From assembly GCA_050633285.1 (NCBI GenBank), contig JBOEGG010000005.1, forward strand, positions 310,001 through 374,000: a stretch of DNA of 64,000 bases, written 5' to 3'. Source of the stretch: UBA1672 sp050633285. Lineage in GTDB: Bacteria; Pseudomonadota; Alphaproteobacteria; Micavibrionales; Micavibrionaceae. Shown piece after piece: positions 35,927 to 45,182 of the stretch; position 1 is the first letter of the stretch, and each line of letters begins with the position of its first letter. The notes under the pieces were generated by a model. That model saw only the letters and a list, made by a program, of their open reading frames with translations, ran no database searches and was not told where the DNA came from. The position numbers and the translations under genes are program-made.

Positions 35927-37759
35927 ATGTCAATTGATGCACAGTTTTTAGATGAGTTACGTAACCGTTTATCTCTTTCCGAAATTATTGGGAAACAGGT
36001 AAAGGTGACGCGTGCGGGGCGTGAGTGGAAAGCTTGCTGTCCGTTTCATCATGAAAAAACGCCATCCTTTACTATTAATGATGATAAGCAATTCTATCAC
36101 TGTTTTGGGTGTGGTGCGCATGGTGATGTTGTGCGCTTTGTCATGGAATATAAAAACCTGTCATTTATTGATGCGGTGGAGACGCTTTCTGCGCAAGCAG
36201 GGATGCAAGTGCCAGAACAAACACCGATGGCCGCGGCGAAGGCAAAGAAGCAAAAAAATTTATATGATTTGATGTTGGATGTGAGTGAGCTGTTTGAGCG
36301 TAATTTACATGATTCTGTTAATGCGGATGTTTTGGCTTATATGCTTGATCGTGGTTTTTTACCAGAGACATTAAAGCAGTTTCGTATTGGTTTCGCGCCG
36401 GAAGATGGGCAGGTTGTGCGTAAGCATTTGCTTGAAAAAGGGTACACAGATAAAGACATGATAGATGCAGGTGTTGTTAAGCCATCTACCCGTGGAGGAG
36501 AGCCATATGGTTTCTTTCGTGATCGCGTCATGTTTGCGGTGCCGGATCGACGTGGGCGAATCGTTGCATTCGGCGGGCGTGTTTTGCCAGATCATATCAG
36601 GCCATATAAACGTCGTGATTTTACACCACCTAAATATATTAACTCGTCTGAGACAGTGTTGTTCCATAAAGGTAATATGCTTTATGGGGAACCTACGGCA
36701 CGACGTGCGGCCGCGGATGGGCAGCCTCTTGTCCTTGTTGAGGGGTATCTGGATGTTATTGCATGTGCTCAGGCGGGAGTAGAGGGGGCGCTTGCCCCGA
36801 TGGGGACATCTGTCACAGAAGAGCAAATTCTTACAATGTGGAAAATGATCCCTGATTTTACCAAAATACCGATTTTGTGTTTTGATGGTGATAATGCGGG
36901 ACGTAAAGCCGCGCAACGTATATGCGATAGGGTGTTGCCTTTGTTGGAGCCGGGGCGGAGTGTTAATTTTGCTTTCTTACCTGATGGTGAGGATCCGGAT
37001 AGTTTGATTAAGTCATCTGGTGTACAGGGGTTCAAAAAAATTCTTGGGCGGGCGATGCCATTGTTTGAATTTATCTGGAATAGCTATACGCAGGGTAAAG
37101 AGTTTAAAACGCCGGAGCTTCGTGCGGGGGTTATTAAGCAGTTGGAGAATGAAGTCGCAAAAATTTCGGATCGCGATGTGCAAGTTCATTATCAATCGCT
37201 TTTGCGTCAGAAGGTTTCGAAGACGTTCTTTGCAAGGAAATCATTTCAGGGACGTAATAGTAAGGGCGCGGGACGTGTGGCATTAAAGCCACCTGTGCCT
37301 ACTGCCAGTCGTGGTAAGCGGTTGTTTCCGAGAATTTTACTGGCGGGGGTTATTAATCATCCCAATATTTTTGATGATATTGAAGAGCAGTTAGGGGCGT
37401 GGCACATTGATGATCCTGCACTCGAATCACTTCGGCAGTCTTTGGTCGGTTTTTTACTGGATGAAGAGGCTATAACACGAGAAGAATTAGTGGATTATTT
37501 GAAAAAATCAGGTTTTGCACAAGAAATTGGTGACATTTGTAATGAAAATGTATATCTTCACGCATCGTTTTGCTCTCCGCTTTCTGATAGTCACGTGATT
37601 CGTGATAAGTGGCTGAAATATTGGGAAGATGGGCAAACGAAGGATATGAACGCGGAGTTGCAAAGCGGATGGCGGCGGGCGTATACGGATGCAAACCTTG
37701 AGCAGGAAGAGATGCTAAGGAACATGTTGGATACGCAAGAGTCAGAGGAAACATCTTGA
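35927..37759 (+). CDS. dnaG: DNA primase
   Basis: A 610-residue primase that lays down RNA primers at the replication fork. The CHC2 zinc-binding domain has C38, H41, C59 and C62 (CPFH ... CFGC). The TOPRIM catalytic domain shows VEGYLDVIACAQAG and CFDGDNAGRKAA, and the C-terminal helicase-binding region follows a Lys/Arg-rich linker near residue 430. ATG 35927 is chosen over an in-frame GTG at 35894: AAGAG lies 9 bases before it and homologues start with this segment. A TAAAAT box at 35872-35877 could be a -10 element. rpoD follows, as in the classical macromolecular-synthesis gene order. Confidence 0.96.
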   Translation: MSIDAQFLDELRNRLSLSEIIGKQVKVTRAGREWKACCPFHHEKTPSFTINDDKQFYHCFGCGAHGDVVRFVMEYKNLSFIDAVETLSAQAGMQVPEQTPMAAAKAKKQKNLYDLMLDVSELFERNLHDSVNADVLAYMLDRGFLPETLKQFRIGFAPEDGQVVRKHLLEKGYTDKDMIDAGVVKPSTRGGEPYGFFRDRVMFAVPDRRGRIVAFGGRVLPDHIRPYKRRDFTPPKYINSSETVLFHKGNMLYGEPTARRAAADGQPLVLVEGYLDVIACAQAGVEGALAPMGTSVTEEQILTMWKMIPDFTKIPILCFDGDNAGRKAAQRICDRVLPLLEPGRSVNFAFLPDGEDPDSLIKSSGVQGFKKILGRAMPLFEFIWNSYTQGKEFKTPELRAGVIKQLENEVAKISDRDVQVHYQSLLRQKVSKTFFARKSFQGRNSKGAGRVALKPPVPTASRGKRLFPRILLAGVINHPNIFDDIEEQLGAWHIDDPALESLRQSLVGFLLDEEAITREELVDYLKKSGFAQEIGDICNENVYLHASFCSPLSDSHVIRDKWLKYWEDGQTKDMNAELQSGWRRAYTDANLEQEEMLRNMLDTQESEETS

Positions 37760-37795
37760 TTTCTACTATAGAAGTAAGAGATATATCTTAACGTT

Positions 37796-37823
37796 TTGAA
37801 ACTGTAGGGTTTTGAACTATCTT
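37796..37823 (+). promoter_or_regulatory. Candidate promoter upstream of rpoD
   Basis: TTGAAA at 37796-37801 and TATCTT at 37818-37823 are separated by 16 bases, with the rpoD ATG 32 bases further on. The -10 match is only four of six, so this is a weak call; read-through from dnaG is also likely because no terminator is seen between the genes. Confidence 0.3.
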
Positions 37824-37854
37824 AAATAGGTTTTAAAGAACGGGCACCACGAAT

Positions 37855-39822
37855 ATGGTTGGAAATACTGCTGTGAACGATAAACAGAGCGAAGAGAATC
37901 AAACATCATCATCAAAAGGCTCTATGGCTGAGGTCGTGAAGAAGCTTGTTGGTGAAGGTAAGGAGAAAGGCTTTGTTACGTATGATACTTTCAATAAAGC
38001 GCTCCCTGCGAAGAACTTTTCTTCAGAGCAAATAGAAGATGCTATGGCGGCTCTTTCTGATATAGGCATTCAATTGGTTGAGAATGAAGAAGATTCGTCA
38101 ACGAGCAGTAAAGAAGCATCCGAGACAGATAGTGACTATGAATCAGGCGGTAATATCGCTGATGATGATACGGGGCGTACTGATGACCCTGTTCGTATGT
38201 ATTTGCGTGAAATGGGTGCGGTTGAGCTTTTATCTCGTGAAGGCGAGATTGCAATTGCGAAACGCATTGAGGCCGGACGTGAGATGATGATTGGCGGGAT
38301 GTGCGAAAGCCCGCTTGCTATTGAATCTATTATTGCGTGGTATAAAGCGTTGCAAGAGGGTGATATCCTTTTGCGTGAAGTTATTGATCTTGATGCTACA
38401 TACCGTGGCCCTGAAGTCGAAGCTGAGGCTTTGTCCGAGGATGCTGAGTCTGAAGAAGATTCTGAGAAATCAGAAGAATCCGAGGAAGAGGGCGAAGAGA
38501 ATAGTGACGAAAATAATGATGACGATGATATAGATGATAGCGAAGAAGAGGGCAGTGTTTCTCTTTCCGCTATGGAAGAAGAGCTTGCTCCGCAAGTTTT
38601 CGAAGTATTCGGTGGCATTGAAAAAACCTATAAAAAAATGCAGAAGGTTCAAAAAGAGCGTTTGGATATTTTGCAAAAAGGTGGGGATGTTCCAAAGGCA
38701 ACAGATACAAAATATCAGAAGCTAAGAGATGATATGGTTGCACATATGAACGAAGTTCATTTGAATAATGCACGTATCGAACAATTAATTGATCGCCTTT
38801 ACAGCATTAACAAGGAACTTGTTAGTATTGAAGGTAAGATCATGCGTTTTGCGGTTGGCTCTAAAGTTAAGCGCGAGGAATTCCTTAAAGAACATTACGG
38901 TTCAGAACTTGACCCAACATGGGTTGAGCGTGTTGGTGGCCTAAAAGGTAAGGGCTGGGCTCTCTTTGTGGAGAAGCATGGTACACAAGTTCAGAAAATG
39001 CGTGACCAGATCGGTATGATCTCTGAAGAGGCCATGCTTCCTGTTTTTGAATGGCGCCGTATTGTCGGTACTGTGCAAAAAGGTGAAAAAGAAGCGGCGC
39101 GCGCGAAAAAGGAAATGGTTGAGGCGAACTTGCGTCTTGTTATTTCAATTGCGAAAAAATATACAAACCGTGGATTGCAGTTCCTTGATCTTATTCAAGA
39201 GGGGAATATCGGCCTTATGAAGGCAGTTGATAAGTTCGAATATCGCCGTGGTTACAAATTCTCTACTTATGCGACATGGTGGATCAGGCAGGCAATTACA
39301 CGTTCAATTGCGGATCAGGCACGTACAATTCGTATTCCTGTACACATGATTGAGACGATTAATAAGCTTGTGCGTACTTCACGTCAGATGATGCATGAAA
39401 TTGGTCGTGAACCAACGCCGGAAGAGCTGGCAGAACGTTTACATATGCCTTTAGATAAAGTCCGTAAGGTATTGAAAATTGCGAAAGAACCAGTTTCGCT
39501 AGAGACTCCGATTGGTGATGAGGAGGATTCTTCATTGGGTGACTTTATTGAAGACAAAAATGCAATTTTACCGGTTGAAAGCGCGATTCATTCGAACTTA
39601 CGTGAGACAACGACGCGTGTTCTTGCGTCGTTGACGCCGCGTGAAGAGCGTGTTTTGCGTATGCGTTTTGGTATTGGTATGAATACAGATCACACTTTGG
39701 AAGAGGTCGGACAGCAGTTTAACGTTACACGTGAACGTATTCGTCAGATTGAAGCTAAGGCACTGCGTAAGTTGAAGCACCCAAGTCGTTCACGTAAGTT
39801 ACGTAGTTTCTTGGATACTTAA
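37855..39822 (+). CDS. rpoD: RNA polymerase primary sigma factor RpoD
   Basis: A 655-residue housekeeping sigma factor. Region 1.1 occupies about residues 20-75, region 1.2 begins at TDDPVRMYLREMGAVELL (about 109-126), and the non-conserved region between 1.2 and 2 carries a strongly acidic, Ser/Asp/Glu-only stretch at about 188-233. Region 2 shows YRRGYKFSTYATWWIRQAI, and region 4 the helix-turn-helix TLEEVGQQFNVTRERIRQIE. It recognises -10/-35 promoters of the type seen upstream of leuC. The long acidic insertion is within the range of proteobacterial sigma-70 proteins but is unusually pure in composition. Confidence 0.97.
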   Translation: MVGNTAVNDKQSEENQTSSSKGSMAEVVKKLVGEGKEKGFVTYDTFNKALPAKNFSSEQIEDAMAALSDIGIQLVENEEDSSTSSKEASETDSDYESGGNIADDDTGRTDDPVRMYLREMGAVELLSREGEIAIAKRIEAGREMMIGGMCESPLAIESIIAWYKALQEGDILLREVIDLDATYRGPEVEAEALSEDAESEEDSEKSEESEEEGEENSDENNDDDDIDDSEEEGSVSLSAMEEELAPQVFEVFGGIEKTYKKMQKVQKERLDILQKGGDVPKATDTKYQKLRDDMVAHMNEVHLNNARIEQLIDRLYSINKELVSIEGKIMRFAVGSKVKREEFLKEHYGSELDPTWVERVGGLKGKGWALFVEKHGTQVQKMRDQIGMISEEAMLPVFEWRRIVGTVQKGEKEAARAKKEMVEANLRLVISIAKKYTNRGLQFLDLIQEGNIGLMKAVDKFEYRRGYKFSTYATWWIRQAITRSIADQARTIRIPVHMIETINKLVRTSRQMMHEIGREPTPEELAERLHMPLDKVRKVLKIAKEPVSLETPIGDEEDSSLGDFIEDKNAILPVESAIHSNLRETTTRVLASLTPREERVLRMRFGIGMNTDHTLEEVGQQFNVTRERIRQIEAKALRKLKHPSRSRKLRSFLDT

Positions 39823-39864
39823 GATTCAGATACTTTATCTATTCACTCTTGCGGAGGGCTTTTT

Positions 39865-40467
39865 ATGCTGTCGGTTCGTCTTTTTGTATGTTTAACACTT
39901 TGTCTTATTCTTCCTTTCTCTGCTCAAGCGTCCGGCTATGAGCCGTTGAAGGACTCTGATGTTATTTCTTTCCTTGGGTCGCAAGATGATTTGTTAGTTT
40001 TGGCAAAGGAAATGGAACTGGCGGGGCATGAAACATTTTTTAAGCCTAGGCCATTGAATATGAGTGCTTTGGGTATTCCGCTTTATGTGAATAATGTTAG
40101 TGATCTGAAGGAAGAGCATCCACAATATTATGCGCAAATGACTGAGATTGTTAAGGCTTATAGAACGGATGAAGATAGTCCCGGATACTTTAGCAGTGCG
40201 GAAGATTGGGCGAAGAATGCAGACCGTGTGATGCTTGCGTTCTATGCGGCGACCAGTAAGGCGACCAATAGCGGGTATGATGATATGAAAAAACATATGA
40301 ATCCTGCGACGATGGCAATGCTTCCTGCTGAGGCGAGGGCTATGTTGGAAAATGGGCCTTTGGCAATGATGAGGTCCCTTCAGAACGTTCCAGATCATGA
40401 TAAGGCTGTTGTTCTTAAATATAAAAAGCCAATATCGTTGTATTTCTCTACGACTTCCAAGCATTAA
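39865..40467 (+). CDS. Secreted protein of unknown function
   Basis: A 200-residue protein with a clear Sec signal peptide (residues 1-22, cleavage after AQA in FSAQASG), so periplasmic or exported. The mature part is helical, with DLLVLAKEMELAGHE near the start and a Met-rich NPATMAMLPAEARAMLENGPLAMM section near residues 145-172. I do not recognise the family. GCGGAGG is a good ribosome-binding site. It follows rpoD by 42 bases with no visible terminator between them and precedes glnA by 93 bases. Confidence 0.72.
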   Translation: MLSVRLFVCLTLCLILPFSAQASGYEPLKDSDVISFLGSQDDLLVLAKEMELAGHETFFKPRPLNMSALGIPLYVNNVSDLKEEHPQYYAQMTEIVKAYRTDEDSPGYFSSAEDWAKNADRVMLAFYAATSKATNSGYDDMKKHMNPATMAMLPAEARAMLENGPLAMMRSLQNVPDHDKAVVLKYKKPISLYFSTTSKH

Positions 40468-40560
40468 ATATTACTGTTATGTATTGCTGAAAATCTGTTG
40501 ATTTCCGCGGTGCAACATGCAATTGTTCTTCCATAAAAAAAGTTGAACAAGGAGTTTTTA

Positions 40561-41673
40561 ATGTCTAAATTTACGCTAGCTGAATATATTTGGCTTGACG
40601 GTGCGGTTCCAACGCGCCATTTGCGTTCGAAAGCGCGTGTGGTTAATGTTGGTTCTAATCCTACTATCGAAGATTTTCCGGAGTGGAGCTTTGATGGTTC
40701 TTCTACGAATCAGGCCAGTGGCGATGATTCAGATTGTATCTTGAAACCTGTTATGTTTGTTGTTGACCCTATTCGTGGGGAAGGCAATTATTTGGTAATG
40801 ACGGAAGTTTATAATCCGGATGATACTGTGCATGAAACAAATTCGCGTGCACAATTACGTGCGGTTTTGGATGCCGGTGCGGCAGATCAAGATCCATGGG
40901 CTGGATTTGAGCAGGAATATACACTATTTAAAGGGCGCCAGCCTTTAGGATGGCCGGAAACGGGTTTCCCAGGGCCACAAGGGCCGTATTATTGCGGTGT
41001 TGGTGCAGATGAAGCCTTTGGCCGTGATATTGCGGAAGACCATGCGCAGGCATGTATGGATGCAGGATTGCTTTATTATGGTTTGAATGCCGAAGTGATG
41101 CCTGGTCAATGGGAATTCCAAATTGGTTATCGTGGCGATGCGAAGGAAAAGGCAGATGTCTTGACTGCGTCTGATCATACATGGTTGGGGCGTTGGTTGC
41201 TTTACCGTATTGCCGAGGATTATGGTGTAACAGTTTCTACACATAATAAGCCTGTAACTGGTGATTGGAACGGTGCGGGTATGCACACGAACTTCTCTAC
41301 AAATGATACGCGTGATAAGGCAAAAGGTAAGGAAGCTATTGCTGCTGCTGTTGATGCTTTGGCTGCTAAACATGATGCTCATATTAAGCTTTATGGTCAT
41401 GCGCTTGATCGTCGTTTGACGGGGCAACATGAGACGTGTGATATCAACACATTTAAGGCTGGTAATGCGGATCGCGGATGTTCTATTCGTATTCCACAGC
41501 TTGTTGCGCAAAAGGGTTATGGTTATTTTGAAGACCGTCGTCCAGGTGCAAATGCCGATCCTTATTTAGTTGCAGCACGTTTAAGTGCAACAGTATGCGG
41601 TGTCGATGAAGGTGTGATGCAATTCACTTCATGGCCACGCGACGGTGCAAAGCTTTCTATTGCTGCTGAATAA
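40561..41673 (+). CDS. glnII: Glutamine synthetase, type II (eukaryotic type)
   Basis: A 370-residue enzyme that makes glutamine from glutamate and ammonia. Length and motifs are those of GSII, not the 470-residue bacterial GSI: WSFDGSSTNQASGDDSD near residue 48, the GFEQEYTLF catalytic segment, GPQGPYYCGVGAD, NAEVMPGQWEFQIG and NWNGAGMHTNFST-type (here DWNGAGMHTNF) motifs. No adenylylation loop is expected in this type. ATG 40561 follows AAGGAG with 7-base spacing; an in-frame TTG upstream is not used. GSII in bacteria is known from rhizobia, actinobacteria and some other alphaproteobacteria. A terminator follows. Confidence 0.93.
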   Translation: MSKFTLAEYIWLDGAVPTRHLRSKARVVNVGSNPTIEDFPEWSFDGSSTNQASGDDSDCILKPVMFVVDPIRGEGNYLVMTEVYNPDDTVHETNSRAQLRAVLDAGAADQDPWAGFEQEYTLFKGRQPLGWPETGFPGPQGPYYCGVGADEAFGRDIAEDHAQACMDAGLLYYGLNAEVMPGQWEFQIGYRGDAKEKADVLTASDHTWLGRWLLYRIAEDYGVTVSTHNKPVTGDWNGAGMHTNFSTNDTRDKAKGKEAIAAAVDALAAKHDAHIKLYGHALDRRLTGQHETCDINTFKAGNADRGCSIRIPQLVAQKGYGYFEDRRPGANADPYLVAARLSATVCGVDEGVMQFTSWPRDGAKLSIAAE

Positions 41674-41695
41674 GGTATTTTAGAATAATTTTAGG

Positions 41696-41728
41696 AAAAG
41701 CGTATGGCGGTGTTGTCTGTACGCTTTT
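41696..41728 (+). terminator. Terminator downstream of glutamine synthetase
   Basis: AAAAGCGTA at 41696-41704 pairs with TACGCTTTT at 41720-41728 around a 15-base loop, followed by further T residues. It lies 23 bases after the glutamine synthetase stop and isolates that gene from the pilus locus. Confidence 0.85.
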
Positions 41729-41876
41729 TCTTATGTCTCATTTATAAGTATTTATATCAAATTTTAACTTTTCCCCTATAAAAGTAGATATATGCCTTTC
41801 GTTTGTGGAGGCATGTTTCCTCTCTGCGTGTTTTTTGGTAAGTTGTAAGTAAAGTAATAATTAGGCAAGGTTAAGC

Positions 41877-43865
41877 GTGGCTGACGATATGGATGATGTA
41901 GAATTGGTAGTTTCTTCGGAAGAAGGCAATCATGAGGAAAATAAGTCGGAAAGCTTGAAGGATGACGATGTTATCGAAGTTTCCGGTGAGGAAATTGACT
42001 TCTTTGTGAATAGTTTGGATGAAGAAGCGTCTTCTGCGGAGCGCCCATCATTTTCCGGGCATGGCACGGATGATTCTGGTGATGAGGAGGGTGCGTCTCA
42101 AGCTAGTCCTGCGACGGGAACGGCATTGCAGACGGTTGCGCGTGAATTGCAAGCTCTTGACGATGAGGATGGTCCAGGTATTGGTAAGGGGCGTATGGGC
42201 GAACGTATGGTCGCCATGGGCTTGATTACTGATGATCAGCTTAATGTTGCGCTACAAGAGAAGAAAATTTCCGGCAAGATGATCGGTGAAATTCTTGTTG
42301 AGCTTAGCTTTATTGATGAGGATGCGTTAACCCTCTTTTTGGCAGAAAAATCAGGTTTTTCTGTTTTTGATCCGCGTAATACAATTGTGGATGGTGAGGC
42401 CTTGGCTTTGCTTGAAAAAGCGATCGCGCAGCAATATCAAATCTTACCTGTTTCGTTGGGGGAGGATTCCATTCATGTTGCGATGTCCGATCCATATGAT
42501 GTTGTTGCCTTGGATACGCTTCGTCGTTATTTGCCGCGTAAGAACCTTCAGATAAAGCCAATGGTTACAACAGGCGCCATTTTATCAGATGCGATTGATG
42601 CGGCATATGGTTATGCCAGTTCGATTAAGGGGATTCTTGATGAGCTGGAGGAGGGCTCAGAGCAGAAGGATGTTGCTTCACTGAATGAGAAGGAAGCATT
42701 TTCTCATCCGATTGTACGTCTTGTGAATGCTCTCGTTTTTGATGCTGTGAAAATTGGTGCGTCTGATTTGCACTTTGAGCCGGAAGAGAACTTTGTGCGT
42801 TTGCGCTATCGTTTGGATGGTGTTTTATTTACCGCACAGATTTTGCATAAGCAGCATTGGAATGGTATATCGCAGCGTATTAAAATCATTTCTGAAATGA
42901 ATATTGCGGATAAGCTAACGCCGCAAGATGGACGTTTTAACCTGAATGTTGGAGGGCGGGAAGCGGATTTTCGTGTGTCGTCTTTGCCAACAGTGCATGG
43001 TGAAAATATTGTTTTACGAGTTTTGGATAAAAGCTCTAGCATTCTGCCGATGGAAGCGTTGGGCTTTAGTGAGTCCAATCAAGAAATATTGAAAACGGCG
43101 ATCTCGAAGCCGGAAGGTATCATTATTGTTACCGGCCCGACAGGAAGTGGTAAGAGTACATCGCTTTACTCGATCTTAAATGAGATTAATGACGTTGAAA
43201 TTAATATTCAAACCTTGGAAGACCCAGTTGAGTATTCGTTACCAATGATAAGGCAGACCCCTGTGCGTGAAGGGGTTTTGGAATTTGCTGATGGTATTAA
43301 GGCTTTGCTTCGTCAAGATCCTGATATTATTTTCATTGGTGAGATCCGTGATAAGACAACGGCGGAAATGGCATTGAAGGCCGCGATGACAGGGCACCAG
43401 GTTTATACTTCGCTGCATACGAATGATTCTTTTGGTGCAATTCCGCGTTTGCTTGATTTGGGTATGAAGCCGGGCATGTTGTCCGGTGCGATTATTGCAG
43501 TGTTTGCACAGCGTTTGGCGCGTCGTTTGTGTTCTGGTTGTAAGGTTGAGTATGTGCCGGATGAGCATGAGTGTAAAATATTGAACGTTGATGCCGCAAA
43601 TCCACCACCTATCTTTAAGGCAGCGGATCAGGGGTGTGATTCTTGTGCTGGTAAGGGATATAAGGGACGTGTTGCGGTGGTTGAGATCCTTTTATTTGAT
43701 GATGATCTTGATAATATTGTCGCGGCAAATGGGTCAAAAGCAGAATTGAAGACTTTAGCAGTAAAAAAAGGCTTCAAAAATATGAGAGACGATGGCATTC
43801 TTAAAGTGCTTGAAGGTTTAACCGATCTGAAAGCTATTTCCAAAGTTGTTGATCTAACACGATGA
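41877..43865 (+). CDS. Type IV pilus assembly / type II secretion ATPase (PilB/GspE/MshE type)
   Basis: A 662-residue hexameric ATPase expected to drive pilin extrusion. The first 100 residues are an acidic, low-complexity extension; an MshEN-type domain follows (about 105-250), then the catalytic core with Walker A GPTGSGKST at 420-428, Asp box ILHKQ/TLEDPVEYSL near 447, Walker B DIIFIGEIRD at 483-492 and a zinc-binding tetra-Cys (C552, C555, C587, C590). It starts with GTG; AAGG lies about 6 bases upstream. It opens the pilus locus and is followed by the platform protein. MshEN domains can bind c-di-GMP in characterised homologues; whether this one does is not decided here. Confidence 0.93.
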   Translation: MADDMDDVELVVSSEEGNHEENKSESLKDDDVIEVSGEEIDFFVNSLDEEASSAERPSFSGHGTDDSGDEEGASQASPATGTALQTVARELQALDDEDGPGIGKGRMGERMVAMGLITDDQLNVALQEKKISGKMIGEILVELSFIDEDALTLFLAEKSGFSVFDPRNTIVDGEALALLEKAIAQQYQILPVSLGEDSIHVAMSDPYDVVALDTLRRYLPRKNLQIKPMVTTGAILSDAIDAAYGYASSIKGILDELEEGSEQKDVASLNEKEAFSHPIVRLVNALVFDAVKIGASDLHFEPEENFVRLRYRLDGVLFTAQILHKQHWNGISQRIKIISEMNIADKLTPQDGRFNLNVGGREADFRVSSLPTVHGENIVLRVLDKSSSILPMEALGFSESNQEILKTAISKPEGIIIVTGPTGSGKSTSLYSILNEINDVEINIQTLEDPVEYSLPMIRQTPVREGVLEFADGIKALLRQDPDIIFIGEIRDKTTAEMALKAAMTGHQVYTSLHTNDSFGAIPRLLDLGMKPGMLSGAIIAVFAQRLARRLCSGCKVEYVPDEHECKILNVDAANPPPIFKAADQGCDSCAGKGYKGRVAVVEILLFDDDLDNIVAANGSKAELKTLAVKKGFKNMRDDGILKVLEGLTDLKAISKVVDLTR

Positions 43866-43913
43866 ATTTAATTTTGAGGTATTATATCTCAATCTTCCGA
43901 TGAGGGCAGAGCA

Positions 43914-45164
43914 ATAGAACGTTATAAGTATAGAGCAGTAAATGCGAAGGGTCGTCCGGTGCGGGGGACTCTTTCTGCTGTGAATGAAGTTGATTTATAT
44001 AATCAGCTTAATAATGCTGGTCTTGAGCTTGTACAGTGTAGTTCCCTTAGTAAAAAGGGCGCTAAAATTCCCGGGATCAGCCTTAATAAGATTAAAATCA
44101 GGGACTTAATTCAGTTCTTTATTCATATGGAGCAAATGCAAAGTGCCGGTGTACCAATGCTTGATGCGCTTTCAGATATTCGTGATGGCGCGGAAAATGA
44201 TCAGATGCGTGATATTATGAGCGAAGTGCATAGGGATGTACGCGATGGAGCAGCGTTATCTGAGGCGATGGAGAAACATCCAAAGGTTTTTAAAAGTCTT
44301 TTTATCTCTTTAATTAAAGCGGGAGAGGATTCCGGAGACTTGACATCGGCTTATATGCAATTGGTGAGTTATTTAAAATGGATGGATGAAATTCAATCAA
44401 AGATTAAAAAAGCAACACGTTACCCAATGGTTGTGACTGTAGTTGTGATTTTAACAGTTGTTTTCATGATGAGTGTCGTTGTGCCACAAATTGTAGGGTT
44501 TTTGAACTATCTGGATATTCCATTGCCTTGGTTTTCACGGTGGCTTATTGCGACATCAAACTTTTTTGTGGAACCTCAATTTTCTTTAATAGGAATTCCG
44601 ATTTACGGAACGATTATTGTTCTTGTGACACCTGTATTGATTTTTGGGTCTATATGGGGGGCGCGTAAGCTTTCTGATGATATCGCATATCAGTTTGATT
44701 CGATGTATTTACGTTTGCCTGTTGTTGGGAATATCATCCGAAAGATAACAATTGCACGTTATGCACAGACTTTTGGAGCATTGTTTGCGAGTGGTATTGA
44801 TGTGATTAGTGCATTGAGGTCGTCGCGTAATACTGTGTCAAATTTGGCTCTGGAAGATGCTATGGAGGGGGTTGAGATATATGTTCAATCCGGTAGTCCT
44901 CTTTCTGATGCGTTGAATGCGTCGGGGGAGTTCCCAAGTATGGTTGTAAGGATGGTGAAAATTGGTGAGGAGTCTGGTAAGCTTACCGAGGTTCTGGATC
45001 AGGTTGCCTCTTTTTATACAAAAGATGTGGATGATGCTATTGACGCGTTAATTGAAATGATTCAGCCTACATTAACAATTATACTGGCATTGATCATTGT
45101 CTGGATTGCTGCCGGTTCTTTGGGGCCGATCTATATCAACCTTGGTAATATGGTCGATTTTTAA
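43914..45164 (+). CDS. Type IV pilus / type II secretion inner-membrane platform protein (PilC/GspF)
   Basis: A GspF-fold protein with two helical cytoplasmic domains (about 60-180 and 265-385 from the upstream start) and three membrane segments, including VVTVVVILTVVFMMSVVV and the C-terminal LTIILALIIVWIAAGSLG. Conserved QFFIHMEQMQSAGVP and GEESGKL motifs are present. The start is odd. The family's N-terminal Y.YRA.NAKGRPVRG segment is encoded upstream of the first usable codon (GTG 43959), back to an ATA at 43914 with GAGGG 7 bases before it. No ATG, GTG or TTG exists in frame there. I give the extended limits (416 residues); the safe minimum is 43959-45164 (401 residues). Confidence 0.88.
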   Translation: MERYKYRAVNAKGRPVRGTLSAVNEVDLYNQLNNAGLELVQCSSLSKKGAKIPGISLNKIKIRDLIQFFIHMEQMQSAGVPMLDALSDIRDGAENDQMRDIMSEVHRDVRDGAALSEAMEKHPKVFKSLFISLIKAGEDSGDLTSAYMQLVSYLKWMDEIQSKIKKATRYPMVVTVVVILTVVFMMSVVVPQIVGFLNYLDIPLPWFSRWLIATSNFFVEPQFSLIGIPIYGTIIVLVTPVLIFGSIWGARKLSDDIAYQFDSMYLRLPVVGNIIRKITIARYAQTFGALFASGIDVISALRSSRNTVSNLALEDAMEGVEIYVQSGSPLSDALNASGEFPSMVVRMVKIGEESGKLTEVLDQVASFYTKDVDDAIDALIEMIQPTLTIILALIIVWIAAGSLGPIYINLGNMVDF

Positions 45165-45182
45165 TCTATTAGGTGCTTACGT

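Noticed and set aside
36371..36916. 181-codon open frame antisense to dnaG
   Set aside because: Complete overlap with the conserved TOPRIM region of primase; composition is that of an antisense frame.
38136..38618. 160-codon Ser-rich open frame antisense to rpoD
   Set aside because: The Ser runs are the complement of the Glu/Asp codons of the sigma factor's acidic insertion.
40468..40560. Sigma-54 promoter before glutamine synthetase
   Set aside because: No TGGCAC-N5-TTGC match; only a partial GGTGCA/TGCAA resemblance with wrong spacing.
40945..41511. 188-codon open frame antisense to glutamine synthetase
   Set aside because: Inside the catalytic core of a conserved enzyme; no start signal.
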